DNA of 64,000 nt, taken from Morchella semilibera. Lineage: Eukaryota; Ascomycota; Pezizomycetes; Pezizales; Morchellaceae. This document shows, in pieces, positions 34,151 through 47,000 of the stretch. The position numbers were made by a program, and so were the translations under genes. How positions within the stretch are numbered: position 1 is the first letter of the stretch; each line of letters begins with the position of its first letter. The notes under the pieces were generated by a model that had not been told where the DNA came from, did not search any database, and saw only the letters and a program-made list of their open reading frames with translations. The stretch is taken from positions 744,001 through 808,000 of the forward strand of contig WBVU01000009.1 of NCBI GenBank assembly GCA_009192285.1, in the 5' to 3' direction.

Positions 34151-35156
34151 ATGGCGGCGGATATCTACTACCCCCCGTTTCTTTCACCCCCTAGCTCCGC
34201 ATCACTTGCTATCGTCCGTTCGTCGAGCTCCTCGATCGAAAACTCACCACCACCAGTCTCGAGAACCCCACCTTCCCCCCGCCCCCGGCGTGAGCAACGG
34301 AAAGTCTTGCATCCCTTGAACGACGAATCTGATGATGGTTACTCTCCACACCCTTCTATCTATGATGCCTCTCCGGTAGCTTCCGATGACGAAGGCCGCT
34401 CTGACAAAGAGCTTTCCGACTCTTACGACTCGTCAAAGCAAAAATCCGTTGATTTTTTGGACACGCAACAAAGTGAATCTCCGGGAAGAGGCAGAAACTT
34501 CTCTCGATTTTCGGGCATTTCGATGATGGAAACCATAACTGAACAAAAGAGTATTAAGAGTGCTCGTGACGAGCTACTTGACGACACGGCTTATACCCCA
34601 TTACAACAAGATGAGGACGAAGACGACGACGACGACGACGACGACGACGAACGTTTCCTTTACGACTATGCGAGCCCTACTCAGCCGTTACACCCAGCTA
34701 TGTCAGCCTCCGCGCCTAATCTTTGTGGTGGGTTCTCATTTCATATATCAATCCGATTTGATCCATATGCTTACCGTGAAACTGCATTTATTAGGGCCAC
34801 CATATTCTTCTTCGTCTGAGCATCCTACATCAGCACCCACAGCCAGTACCTTCTTCTCACGCGGCATACCAGCGTCGCCTCGCCCCTTCCCCCATCAACC
34901 GACTTTTCGTCCGGCTTTATCGATGAATAGATCTTATGGGACCCTATCTTCACATCCATTTCATCGTGCTCCTGTACTTGTTACTGGATCTGATCCATAC
35001 TCTGATGGGAACCAGCATACTCCGGATTCACTAGAAAGTCCTACATACAGGAGCCGACCTAGTAGTCTCAGAAACCAGGGTATCTGGGGGAAAATCTGTA
35101 GAGGTTTCTGCTTCGTTTGTTGCTGTGTCAATGTCAATGACGAGGCTTATCTGTAA
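34151..35156 (+). CDS. Disordered Ser/Pro/Asp-rich protein with Cys-rich tail
   Basis: Two exons, 34151-34727 and 34795-35156, encode 312 aa. The start MAADIYYPPFLSPP has a good ACCATGG context. The N-terminal half is rich in Ser, Pro and acidic residues (LNDESDDGYSPHPSIYD, FSRFSGISMMETITEQKS), followed by an Asp run encoded by about nine GAC/GAT-type codons near 34615-34650. After the 67-nt intron the protein is again Ser/Pro-rich (GPPYSSSSEHP, MNRSYGTLSS) and ends GKICRGFCFVCCCVNVNDE, a short Cys-rich hydrophobic patch that could be lipid-modified or membrane-associated. No enzymatic domain is visible and I do not recognise the family. The divergent arrangement with the LRR gene may mean a shared promoter. 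Confidence 0.7.
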
Positions 35157-38100
35157 CCCTTGCGGGGCCTCTCTCCTAATATCAGACCCCAAGGCCGAAT
35201 TTCCCCCGCTCCCACCTTTGTTTTTGCTTTTGCTTTTGTTTTTGTTTTTCTGAAGAATCATGATAAGTAATGACTGATGCATCATGCTAATGCCCAATGA
35301 GGTTTCATTAACTCAACTAGGCGACCTCTCCGACTTCACATCTTATACCCCTCCTCAGTATACTTTTGTCTTTGTCTGATTTCTTTCTTCTTTTTGGGCG
35401 GCTTTGTCAGTATGTGTTTGTGTTTCCTCTTACGCGGTTGGAAGATGATGTTGGTATTCTTAATTTTGTACCAAGGACTTTGCATACGTCGCTTGTATTA
35501 ATGCCTTGAGGAATCGGGGCGTTATAGAGACAATTGGATGTTAATATTGTCGGTTTGTGAGAATCGTTATTTAAAGAATGCTTTCTGTACTAATCAGCGA
35601 GGACTGGCGTTTAAGACGGTCTGTTTTCTTATTGTTGATACCCCCCCTTTTTTTCTTTTAAATTTTCTTACACCATGCAAACAATAGTTTTCATGTCTCT
35701 TATTAAAAGCCTAATATTGGTCAGCGGTGTGGATAGGTATGTACCTACATGTAGGTATAGTGACGGTCAACACAAAGCGTTCTTTCCGTTTCTATAGGAT
35801 CTAAGGCCCTATTCTTGCGCCTATATCCACTATTGATATCGATATCTGAGCTTTGGGATGGGTAAAAAGTTCATCTCAAAGATCAGCCAAAAACCACTGG
35901 TACCGTTTGAATATACCCACAGTAACCTACAATAGTACACCATCTTGGTAGTCCCGGCCTAGACAATGTGCAAGGCCCGACACAATATACCTTGAAGATG
36001 CCCCAGAATTCTTCCTCGAAGAAAGTTGAAGCCCCTTCTCCCCGGCTTGTAACAGATCGGCATGCACCCCACAACATTTTTGAAAACACTTCCTCTGTTC
36101 TGCTCCCGAGTGCCCTCCAATCAATAAAACGACAACTACATGTAAGTAGGGGCGGTCACGAGGTTAACATCCACCCCTCGATATTGGGGACACTATTTCT
36201 ACAATTACGTGTATTAGCCACCGCCACCGACATCTACATGTAGCCGGCCTCCTTACCTCTGCAAACACACCTTGCCCCCCCCCCCCCCATCTCCACCCCA
36301 CCAAGGCTCTCCCCCCATCATCCGAGTAGGCTCGAAACTTTATTCTCTCTTTCTCAATACTCTCTTTATATCTGCCGTCTTAAACCAATGCATGTTTAAT
36401 CGGATATAATCCTTCGGCTGACACTCTCGGCCGTATTCGGTCCTTCAAAGTCTCGGCTACGAGACCAATGGGGGGGAGTTATTGGGGAATGGACCTGAAC
36501 GGCTCTATTTCTGGTATTACTGTTGTACCATTAAAGGGCTTTTAAATTGCCCGTAAGGCCTAATAGATCGGGCGGCATTTCAGACTTTCCCTACTATGAG
36601 GGTGCTACGCGAGTGATATTCTGTGACTAAGGGACATCGCTCACACAATACCTAGAAATGCCTAACCCTTGAGGACTCTATACAGACCATTTAATGCCTG
36701 CTAAGAACTTAATATGGATTTTCGGGCTTAATCCGCCTAACTTCAGCTGTGCCCGGGACCTCCGGCTCCGGGCCCCGAGTAATAGCCGGCCCGCTATTGA
36801 TAGAATCGTCTCCGGGATGTACAAAGATCACCTAACTCCGGGGACTTATCTGGTATGTATATTACAGTGTCTTTCACCTGTGGCTATGTACCTAGCTAGA
36901 TCCTGAGTACTGCTGGGGTTGCGAGCTGTAGGTTGCTCCGCCGAAAGCCAAGTCAGATGCTGTGAGTTGTGAATTGTTCCAGGTCAAGACTTCTAACTGA
37001 CTTCACGCCTACAAGTGCCCTTGTCCGAGACATAGTATACCTTTTTAACCTGGATGTTTGAAAAGCACGTAGTTGCAACTAAACAGCAGGCCATCACGGC
37101 ATAACTTATCATGTCAACCTCCTTCATTTCCCCAATCGCTCTATAAACGCTACTCACAATCAGCATATATTCCAAGCATCACATGCAAGCCTCGTCTAGA
37201 TTGAATAACTCACGCGCGGGGGCGGGCCATCTGCGAGCGAGTGATACTAAATGAATCCCGCCCCGCCCCCTCCGCTTGATACACCTCCGGCGTAATGGTT
37301 ATGCAAATGCACCTTGGCTAGGGCCCACGAAAAAAGGGGGGAGGTATTCGATGCAGGTACAGCACGTTAATGCAACGTCTATCCGCCCGGGCCACAAGCG
37401 ATATCACGGTTATTTTTATATGCACCGTCTATGAGGGCTATGAGGGTTTCAGACGGGTTTTAGAAAAAAAAATTGGTGAAGCAACAAGAGCCACCGTCCT
37501 CAAAAGGTTTACATTTCTTCTCCCCTCATAGGCACCGTTAGGGGTTTCTTTCGAAACTGGGGAAGTGAAAAAATGTGTTATGTATGCAGGGGGGTGGGAA
37601 TAGAAGGCTAACTTACATATAACTGCAGTGGTGAATTGTTCATTTAGCGACGTTTCATGATGAACTCTATCTGACCTCACTTTACCCTCCGCCCCCGAGC
37701 GTAGCAGTTTGGGGGAGTTTTTACTGGATCGTCGTAGAAGTGTACCTATTGTCCACTGCTTCACTCTTGTCTCGGTGTTTCTATTGGAGTGGGTAAAATA
37801 GCCCGGGCTTCCATGAGGCAACAACTGCATGATAGAGTACGTACCTTGTAGTAGTAGTAACCTGGATTGGGGGGGTTGCGGGGCTTTCTTCATAAAGCGG
37901 CTCATGCTCAAGGCTTTTTTCTAGAACGTGGCATGCAACGTTAATGCCAAGATATAAGATGGATAGGGTCTTAGGTAGCCTTAGCAAAGGGCTAATAAAC
38001 TACTCGAAACGCCAACTACATGGAGAAACGATTTTAGTAGACCTACTAGCTAGAGCAACCAACTAAATGTAGTTAACACTACATATATGTCAAGGATATG

Positions 38101-39256
38101 CTATCTATAACTCAATAGGCGTCACCAGGTAATAAGGATAATATTCAACTGGGGGGGAAAAAGAAAAGAAAAGAAAAACTATTATTTAAATCCGCCATGC
38201 AGGGCATTCTCAGTTTGAGAAGAGAACGCTGAAAAGAATCGTGTAAACATCGTGACCCCACAAAAGATATAAAATAAGAACAGATGAAGAAACGGGCCCT
38301 CACTGCGCTCCTGCGGTGGCTCGCCCCCATGATATAAATATCATTTACAAACAACACAATCATTTGCTGCTCCCATTACCACCGCACGAACAAGAAACAG
38401 AACGTTATCTAATGTAAAATGTAGGTGTATCAGTTCATCATACCGGCGTGTTTTATTGACGTCATTCGTATCGTAGCATCCAATGCCATCCAATTATATC
38501 TCGTTCACGTGCTGGAACTACCAGCGTAAAAACGCGTTTTGTTGTTCGGTTAGAGTACCTCTCTGCACTCTGCACCTGCAGTCTGCGGTTTGCAAATTCC
38601 CATCCAGCCACATCCAAATCCCCCCATCTTCCATCACCACTCCCGACTGCAGAACCTCAAATACGCTTTTGATCTGCAGTGAGTATGCAGTGAATGCCAT
38701 CCAGACAAAAGAAAAAAAGTACAAAAGAGTGCATGCTTCCAATATATGGAAAGCTTTTGTGTAAGAAAAAGGAAATGTAAAAAGGAAAGAAAAAGAGTGT
38801 ATGTAGGGTATCAAAAAAGAAAGAAAAAAGGAAAGAAAAAAACAAGCTACACCATTCCAACGCCGTCATTAGCCCACTCCGTTCCGTTCCAGAAGAAAAG
38901 AAAGAATATTGCACAAATGGGAAACAAACTGAAGAGTGCATAATATGCCCACATCAACCATGCAGTGTAGATCAGATACTGGTAACGAAAGGAAACATAA
39001 ACTCCCAACAACAAACGAAAAAAGGAAAGAAAACCATACCGCCAACCAGAACCACCGCACCCCAGGAAAATTAACAAGCCATAGAACAGATATACCGACA
39101 TCCATGTTTAGTAACGTGGAAGAAGAAAGCAAACCACTCCAGAAAAACAAAGCCTGCGCCTTTTAGTACCATTCAAAGAAAAATAACTCCCCCTCTTCCT
39201 CCCCGCCCCTCCAGAGGAATGAGGCAGTCATGCCTTCATACGGCCGCCCCACCCGC
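35157..39256. other. Long intergenic stretch
   Basis: About 4.1 kb with no supported gene. It holds CGAGTGATA motifs at 36610 and 37238, ACATGTA palindromes at 35748, 36138 and 36234, a poly-C patch near 36276, and an A/G-rich stretch at 38700-39170 that is probably the 3' UTR side of the CM1 gene. Hydrophobic minus-strand ORFs at 38518-39150 arise from that T-rich strand. A 157-codon minus ORF at 37438-37911 has no recognisable feature. Confidence 0.45.
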
Positions 39257-41600
39257 TCATCCTTGGCGACAACGCGATTTTTCTCCCACAGAACCTGCCC
39301 TAACTAGCGCCGGAATTCCGCTCATCCTTCGAATGTCTTTGACAGTCCTCAATGTCATCGCACTCATATCTGTCGTCGCTAGAGTTGCAGAGCTATTCCG
39401 TCTAAGATTGGAAGGATCACGACTAGTAGTATAATGTGAGTTATGCGCCGACCTGGGTACCCCATCCGAGTCTGCATTTGAATTTGAACCAGATTTCGAT
39501 GAGTCCCAGCTCAATTTCTTTGCAAGACTCCGAGGAACAAGGGTTGTTTTATCACTGTCGTGACTAGTAGTAACATCATTATTCGGTGTATACGGCGGTG
39601 TTTCAAGACCCTGTCCCGGTTGCTGGGCCGATAACCTGATGCGAGACCTCACCGGAAGATTCGTGGTAACAGGCTTGACCGGGACTGTGACTAACTTATC
39701 CTTCGAGTTTTTGCTCACTGTGAGTTTCCGTGAATGACCGCTTATGTCGCGGCCGGGCTGTTTACTGGGTGCACCAAGCTTGCTACCGAACCCGTATCCT
39801 AACCGCTTCTTGGTCTCCCTCATGTGAGTGATGTCGCCGAAGGTCTGTGGCTGCTTCTGCGCCACAGAGCCGCCGCCCGGAAATTTAAAGGGAGATCTCA
39901 ATCGATCTGCGATTCCTCGAACGCTCTTTTGAAGAGTTGTTGGACTTTCATCAGATCTTTGGACCGTCTTCACCGACTCGCGGTTACTGAGGTTGTTTTC
40001 AAGGGTTTCAGTCTTGGAGTCATCAGCATCCTCGATTAAAGACATCAAACCCAGGCCAAGGCTAGCTTCGTTGACATCATTGGACAAAATGCTGTCAAAA
40101 CTTCCGCCCGTTCTCCGCCGGGGCGACATGGATTCAGGGGTGGGTGGCATATTTTGCATTGTGTCCTGAACTTGCTGCCTGTCCTGCTTGTCCCTAAACT
40201 CCATAATTTCCGCCCTTGGGCTTCGCCGTGTTGTGCTAGGATTCCGAGTCGGTGTCTGTGTTAATGCATTCATATTACTCTGACCATATCTTCCCCATCT
40301 CTTGATGTTTAACCTTTCTCCTCCGTTTCCATTAAGGGGTCCAGGAAGTTGATCATAGAAGATGTCTGTATCGGCCACACCCCCATGATTGCTATGCCCA
40401 CCGTACATGCTTAAACTGCTTTCACTCATAATGCTAGGGAGAGACTCTGGGGAGGATCCACCTATCGGCGACTCTTCAATCGCTGGGCTCCCACTCAATG
40501 CGGATGCACATTGATCAATAAAGTCGATCCGAGACTGGCGAATTGGTGTTTGGATGGATAGGGGTGAGACTCCGGCGTAGCTCGGACTCGTTCCTACGCA
40601 TGGCGTGTTGAAATCAATCATGCCGAGGGCGTGTGAAGAACATGGCGAATAGGACGTTTCTTCATCCCCGTACATGGGAGTGCCAAAGGACACCAAAGAG
40701 TCGTGAGAGGCATAAGGTGATATGCTAAAAGACGGCGGGCCTCCAGATACTAGCGTGGTGTCACTATTAATATTGGCACTAGTTATATCTGAAAGTCCTT
40801 GCTGATCTTTTTTGACTTCCAGTACACTTTCCCTTTCCCTGAACCCAGCCAATTTGTCCTGGCACTCTGCAATCTCTTTGGCTGCTGCATCTAGAATGAT
40901 ATCACGACCTTGGATAGTCCCTCTGAGTTCTTCGTTTTCCCGCTCAAGTGCCGCGTTGCGGGCCTCGAGTTCTTCATTGCGGGCTTGGGCACGATCAAGC
41001 TTGAGGCGCACACTCTTAAGCTCCTTCTCACACCTTAGTGCTTGTTCGCGAGATTTGGTGAGCATCAACTTTAGGCCAAAGTTTTCTTTACTTTTCTGTG
41101 AGATAATCTGAACTCGTCACCCAAACATGTGTCAGCCATAAAAAGCAATAAAACTCAACAAACGAGGCGGCAAGCGAAAGCTTGTCCAGTAACAAGTAAT
41201 TTTTCATTCTAACCTCGGTCTGTTCCCTCATCCCCATTCCCCCAAACCTGAGAGTATCGCTATCTGTACTTCCATTCGACCTTCCTACTGATACTATTGA
41301 TCTTACTGATCTATAGTCTGGGGTTGTCAACGAGTACCGTTGACTTGACGTTGACTCTGGGGCTCTATTTTCCGGGGTCCTTGGTGAGCCGTCACCATGC
41401 GTACATTGATCCGATGGTACAAGGCTGATGGAACTATTCCTTCTTGCTTCGGCCTTTGCTTTAGAAATCAGCTGCTTTTGGTGATGGATACGTCTTGTAA
41501 GCAGTGCTGAGGCTTCCATTATTGGAGCAGGAGCTAATAAATGTTTTCCGCCTATAGATACCCCAGACGGGGTAGGAGTATCTGTCGAATAGAAATCCAT
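39257..41600 (-). CDS. CM1-motif coiled-coil protein (Mto1/ApsB/centrosomin type)
   Basis: Two exons, 41600-41214 and 41107-39257, give 745 aa. The join across the 106-nt intron creates REQTEIISQKSKENFGLKL, which matches the centrosomin N-terminal motif 1 (core K-E-N-F-x-L-K-L) that recruits or activates gamma-tubulin complexes at microtubule-organising sites. A coiled coil follows (LRCEKELKSVRLKLDRAQ, ELEARNAALERENEELRG, about residues 145-225). The remainder is Ser/Thr/Pro-rich and probably disordered, with basic stretches (RMSGIPALVRAGS near the end). The start MDFYSTDTPTPSG is chosen because upstream frame is poor. Known fungal CM1 proteins such as Mto1 and ApsB are longer (about 1000 aa) with more coiled coil, so this may be a shorter paralogue. 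It is likely regulated by phosphorylation, which is inference. Confidence 0.75.
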
Positions 41601-42694
41601 CTCTAGCGTTATGGTAGGGTATGAAAATATAGATAATGGGTAGATGAGCGGTGGTGGTGGTGGTCGTTGGTTGACCACTCTTAGGCAGGCACTATGGACG
41701 CCTGTGCGTAGTGTCAAATGAGGGGGGGGTAATTGTTTAGGGTTGCGCAACGAGAGAAGAATTGAGGACCATTGGGCTTTGGGTGTGGTCAACGGGTGGA
41801 GGCAGATTTGATGCGGGGTGGGTGGTGTGGTGTGTTTGAGTGCAGATGGTATGTAGGCAAGGCGGAAGATAAAGTGGTTGCGTGTTAGTTATAGCAACAG
41901 CTACAGGTACTGATTGGCGCCTGATATTACTGATATTACAGATAGACAAAGGGCATCGATGAGATCGATGAGTACCAGCGCGCGTTAGCGGGAGAGGCGC
42001 CATTTCTGTATTGAGAAATTCGAGGGTAGGGCTATGAGTAAACTTATGGATTGGTTGGATTGGCTCCTATCCTGCAGGGGCTTCCCATCTCATCTGTAGG
42101 TGCAGCCAACTTATCACTCCGCGGCAGAGGGCAAAACTGGAATAATGCGGCACAAAAGTTATATATTTATGTCACCACGTGACATGGTTTCCTAGACAAC
42201 CGCTAAAGTCTTATTTCTCATCTATTTATAGATGATCAGATTAGATTCATAATACGGTAACTAGTACATTGTCTGATTAAGATGATAAGATTAGATGGCG
42301 GTCCCCCTTCCTAGCAACAGACGATAGAAGCTTTCTAGACGATTCGACTCCACCAGAGCCTTTTTAATTCCTCCCCACTTCCCCCATTCCAACTTAATCC
42401 CTTTCAAATCTCTATATCCCAAGTAATTGCCTCGAAATATCCTTCTCTAATAGGTACGTGTACTGTGGTCTGATAATCAACTTAAAGACAATCTGTCCTT
42501 ATCCGCCCGGTTACTTCCGTCTGAACTCCTCTCTCTTCACCTTTTCCCTCCACTCCTGATCACTCGTTCCTTCACAAGTCACACCTTTGGCGCTAGAATC
42601 TTAAAAAAGTACCAACTAACTGTCAATCTCGATAGCGCCCTCCCCTTTTTTTCTTTTCTGGTATCCCAATTCCTTTACTGTTACCTGAATCAAA
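41601..42694. promoter_or_regulatory. Divergent promoter between CM1 gene and AHA1
   Basis: The 1.1-kb interval separates two divergently transcribed genes. A CACGTG core within GTCACCACGTGAC (about 42170-42183) could bind a bHLH factor such as a Cbf1/Pho4-type protein. CT-rich tracts at 42350-42420 and 42510-42560 precede AHA1. I found only imperfect heat-shock elements (for example TTCTAGAC near 42332). Confidence 0.4.
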
Positions 42695-44053
42695 ATGGTC
42701 CTCCACAACCCCAACAACTGGCACTGGGTCAACAAGGACGCCCGTGAATGGACCCAGAAGTACTTTGATAATAAGCTCACAGTCCTCTCAGCTTCCTCTG
42801 GAGATACTAGTGTTAAGGTCGATAAAGTTGTGTCTGTAGATGGAGATGTTGATGTTTCCCAGCGCAAGGGCAAGGTCATTACACTCTTTGACGTTAAAGT
42901 GCGCCTTGAGTTTTCGGGTATGATCGCCCTCTCCCCCACTTTCTCCAGTGCATACTTATCCGTTCTTAGGTTCAACTTCCTCAGACCCATCGGTCTCTGG
43001 TACCATTACAATTCCTGAAGTCGCCCACGATACCGAAGAGGATGAATATGTTTTCGAGATCGACGTGTACTCAGATACCCCTGCAAAGTCCCCCATCAGG
43101 GACTTGATTCGTAGCCATTTAACCCCTCAGCTCCGTGCCGCACTCGCAAAGTTCTCTGGAGACCTTATTGCTGAACACGGCAAAGATATCCAGCACGCCC
43201 CTGGCACTGGACCTTCTTACACTCCTTCTGCTCCTGTAATTCCCGCTGCTGCTGCTGCCAGTTCATCTTCCTCAACAGTAAAGACATCAACTAGCTCGGG
43301 TCCTATTGTGAACACTATCACTTTGACAGATTCAATTGAGTTCCAGACCTCAGCGGAGCAGTTGTATAGCGTATTTGTTGACCCGGGCAGAGTAACTGCG
43401 TGGTCAAGGAGCACACCAAAGATATTCGAGCCAAAGATTGGAGGAGCCTTTAGCTTGTTTGGAGGGAATGTCGAGGGAGAGTTCAAAGTTTTGGAGAAGG
43501 ATGCCAAGATTGTGCAGAGCTGGAGGTTGGGAGGATGGCCTAAGGGTGAGTTGTCATTCCCAGAGATTTGAGCTATAGCAGTAGTTACATAGGCACCCGT
43601 TGGAATCTCTATACCTCACCGGGGAGCGAAGAGCACGCATCTGGGGCGACCCTTCAAATTTCCGGAACACCTTACTCACCGGACTTTCGTCTAGGACACT
43701 ACTCGACCCTAACCCTGGGTTTTGACCAAGGCTCAGACTCAACAACTCTACGCATGACCTGGGACGGTGTCCCAGTTGGCGAGGAGGAAGTCACAAAGAG
43801 GAATTTTGGCGAGTACTACGTCAAGAGCATTAAGCAGACTTTTGGGTACGCCACCCTCCCCCCTCGTGTTTATAGAAATCCACCTACTTCTCTCCCTCCT
43901 TCTTCCACCGCCTTGCCTGTCGTTGCGGGGGGGTCTGTTATGGCATTTGCAGCAAAGGTTTTTGTGGCTTTTGTAGTTGTGCCGGTTATGGCAGTGGTGT
44001 TGCTGCCTGCCGTTAAGCAGGCGCTGTGGGATGAGCAACTCTTTTCTTTTTAA
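42695..44053 (+). CDS. AHA1: Activator of Hsp90 ATPase, Aha1, with hydrophobic C-terminal extension
   Basis: Three exons, 42695-42917, 42970-43545 and 43695-44053, give 385 aa. The N-terminus has the NPNNWHWVNKDAREW signature and the strand pattern that docks on the Hsp90 middle domain. A flexible linker (APVIPAAAAASSSSST) precedes the AHSA1-type C-terminal domain: TLTDSIEFQTSAEQLYSVF, WSRSTPKIFEPKIGGAFSLF, HYSTLTLGFDQGSDSTTL and KRNFGEYYVKSIKQTFG. Aha1 stimulates the Hsp90 ATPase in the cytosol. The domain would normally end shortly after TFG; here about 68 residues follow, including a 20-plus residue hydrophobic segment (AKVFVAFVVVPVMAVVLL). The extension could be real or an unspliced intron read through from GTACGC. 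The second intron (149 nt) is longer than usual here. Confidence 0.9.
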
Positions 44054-47000
44054 TGTCATTTTTTTCCCCTTGTATTACCAGGATACTTCTATGTTGGTGG
44101 AGGTAATGTAATGTTTTGTACGGCATGAGCGGTGGAAAAAGGAAGAGAAGGAAGGAAATGATCGTTGCGTTGATCAGCCGCTAACGAAACCTCTTCTTCG
44201 GAAATAGTTTCGGAGCCGTGCTGTAATCCTCTTTCATTATCCATGAGGCAAAGATTGAAAAAAAGGAAAGGGAAAAATTGCGATTCTAGGAGGATGGTTG
44301 GCTGGTATGGAAGACACCGGTAAGGCGGGGCAAAGGGATGGTGGTGAGGGAATGTGGGGCATTTCTCGGCACTATGGCTAAACAATACATTGGAATGTCA
44401 ATATGTCAAAGCATGGGGGGTGGGGGTCTCTCTTCAATAGAATCTTGAAATCTTTGTTCTGTAGCGATCAAAAAGTTCATTTCGTTGTGACTTGATATCA
44501 GTAGATTGAAGTGCGCTAGGAGTACTACTACAGTGTGGAAGAAAAACGAAACATGACATCTACCACGCCGTATATCGTAAGCTGTAACCCAAGGAACCCG
44601 CTGTCTTGGCCTGCGCTGTCACCTCGCTTGCTTGCCTTTGTGCACCCTCCATCCTCCATCATGAGCCCATCACTCGCCGCCTGTAAGGGGTTATTAGGGC
44701 TGTTACATCCTTCTCGCTTGTATGCTTGTCTGCCTGTCCTATCCGACTTATCATCCCACCACAATCATGGTGGGGTAAGGAAGGGGGTGAAACCTCCATC
44801 GATCTTGTGTACCTACTACATACGCTGGAATGTCACCCTCTAGAAGACTTCCTGGAATCCTGGGGACATAGGCATAATGCAAGCCGTACTGCAAGGTTGC
44901 AATTGTTGCGCGCGCGCCGGGCACAACAAGTACAACTTTTTTACTTAGATAATCATGCCAGGTCTCAGTCAGTAATTCAGTCATGTCAGTCATCTGCACA
45001 TTTTGGCAATGCATTGTATCATATACGCAGCTTTGTGACATTTTGTCTTTGTGTTGCCCTTTACAGAAATACAGACAGACAGACCGACAAGCTGGAAATG
45101 ACAAAGATGAGGGTATCACTGCATCATATTGTATGGCTGGCGTTTCCCTTTTCTGACCTTCCAGCTACTCTAGTCCCCCCGTCCAGCCTTCTCCGCAGTA
45201 GTAGCGTCCACGCAGTCATTACTCTCCTCCCCTCCTTCCCCCCCTAGTCCCAAACTGAAGATTCGCCTTCCATCCAACACCGCGTCCACACACAGCCCAT
45301 AGCTACATGTATGTAGCAAGCTAGCCGTTTGATCATCAGGTACGCAACCTCGCGCCCGCCATCATCGCTCGCCAGCTATCCACACGACCCCTGCGTTTGC
45401 CGCTGAGCAGCGAGAATTTAAGGTTCCTTCCGCTCGATCCTCCTATCGGCTGAGGGAGGGAGGGGATGGAGCTAGGAGGGCTTAGGGATAACTAAGGGAT
45501 GAAGGACGAAAGTGGTAGCTTGTAAGCACTTGCACAGCCTAGCTGCGCGCGAACCAGCAAACCCTCAGCTTTTAAAATTCGATTTTTTTTATTTTTTTTT
45601 TCTTTCTCTTTTCGTTTGGGGAATAAATTAAAATTAAATTAAATTAAAATAATAATGCTTGCATCTCCCCAGAAACGAACAAGCCACGCCGAGGAAGGAG
45701 AGGAACCAGAGGGGTGGTGATGATGGTGGTGGAGGAGAGTAGATAGAGACGCGTTGCGTCAGTGGCGCATCCGCCGTTTCATTAAGCCCACGAACCACAC
45801 AGCACGAATTAGCTGAAAGCTGTTTGTTTCTCGTCTCGCAGCCAATCAGCGCGCTACTACCGTAAATAGGGTGCATATTTAGGCAGTATCTAGTAGGAGG
45901 ACCTAGGTCAATTTCCCAATGTGGTGGACTGAACGAGCAATGCTAAGTAGAATTAGGGTTCCGTAGTTAGCGCAGGGATGCTTTCCAATGAGAGGAGCTG
46001 AATCGAGAATAGTAGGCGCTCCCTCATTGGGCTGATATTGCAATTGGAGGGGACTGTCAAACAGACGCGATGGGGAAGATGAAACGAAATGAGCCGATTT
46101 CAAATCCCCCAATCTGGTAGTGTCGGATTCCCCGCGATATGCTGATCGGCAGTCAGAGGTAAGGGTAAAGGACGCGCCCATATTAATGGGAGAGAGAGAG
46201 AGACCAATAATTTAATTGATTGGATTGGGACGCTTCTAATAACCACCACACCCCACCGATAGGCCCGATATAGAAAAAATCTCTATTAAAAAAAAATTGA
46301 AATGAAAGGGCCATTCTTCCAGGAGCAGTAAAAGCAGTAAGAGGCCAAAAAAGGAGGTGTATCTAACAAATCAATTTGCATGATATTACTTATGTACATG
46401 TATGCAAGCTGGTTGACAATGACAATGACAGTGACAATGTCAATGGCAATGACAGATCGACGCAAGGCCTAGCCCAGCCCAGCGTACGTATTGTAGCTAC
46501 ATGTAGAAACATCTCCAAAAAAACCTCCGGGGCAGCACTGCCTGAAAGGTCACAAATGCAATCTTGTTTGACTGTTTCATCCCACTTCCTCTCTCTTGGT
46601 TCTGGAAGTGTCGATACCATCTTTTACCGGAAGCAAAATCCAGAGAGAAAAAGCACAATGATCTGCCGACGGTGTTAATCGGGTCGGGGAGATTAGATCC
46701 TCCGGTCTGCTGGATCCGGACCGGCGCCCGGTGTGAAGGTACAGTGGTCGGCCAAGCAAAGATACTTGGGTCAAGTCACAACAGTAACAACAGCATGCAC
46801 CACACGATTATACAGAGTAAAAATTGACTGATCGACCTTGGAGGGTTACGTTTGTCGATCTCAAATATTGGACCTTTCATTTCGGCACTGCGATGCTTTT
46901 TTTGCAACGGTGCACTGGAAGTGATAATAGTGTGTTGGTGGTGGGGTTATGGCGGGGTGGGACAGGGCTACACACATGTACTCTGGTTGTGGCGCTGCTG

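Noticed and set aside
37438-37911. 157-codon minus-strand ORF
   Set aside because: No recognisable motif, no promoter or splice support, and composition like the surrounding intergenic DNA.
38518-39150. Overlapping hydrophobic minus-strand ORFs
   Set aside because: They come from an A/G-rich plus strand read as Phe/Leu-rich protein; several frames are open at once.
43568-43694. Upstream part of the ORF reading SYIGTRWNLYTSPGS
   Set aside because: It is the second AHA1 intron; joining 43545 to 43695 restores the conserved Aha1 sequence.
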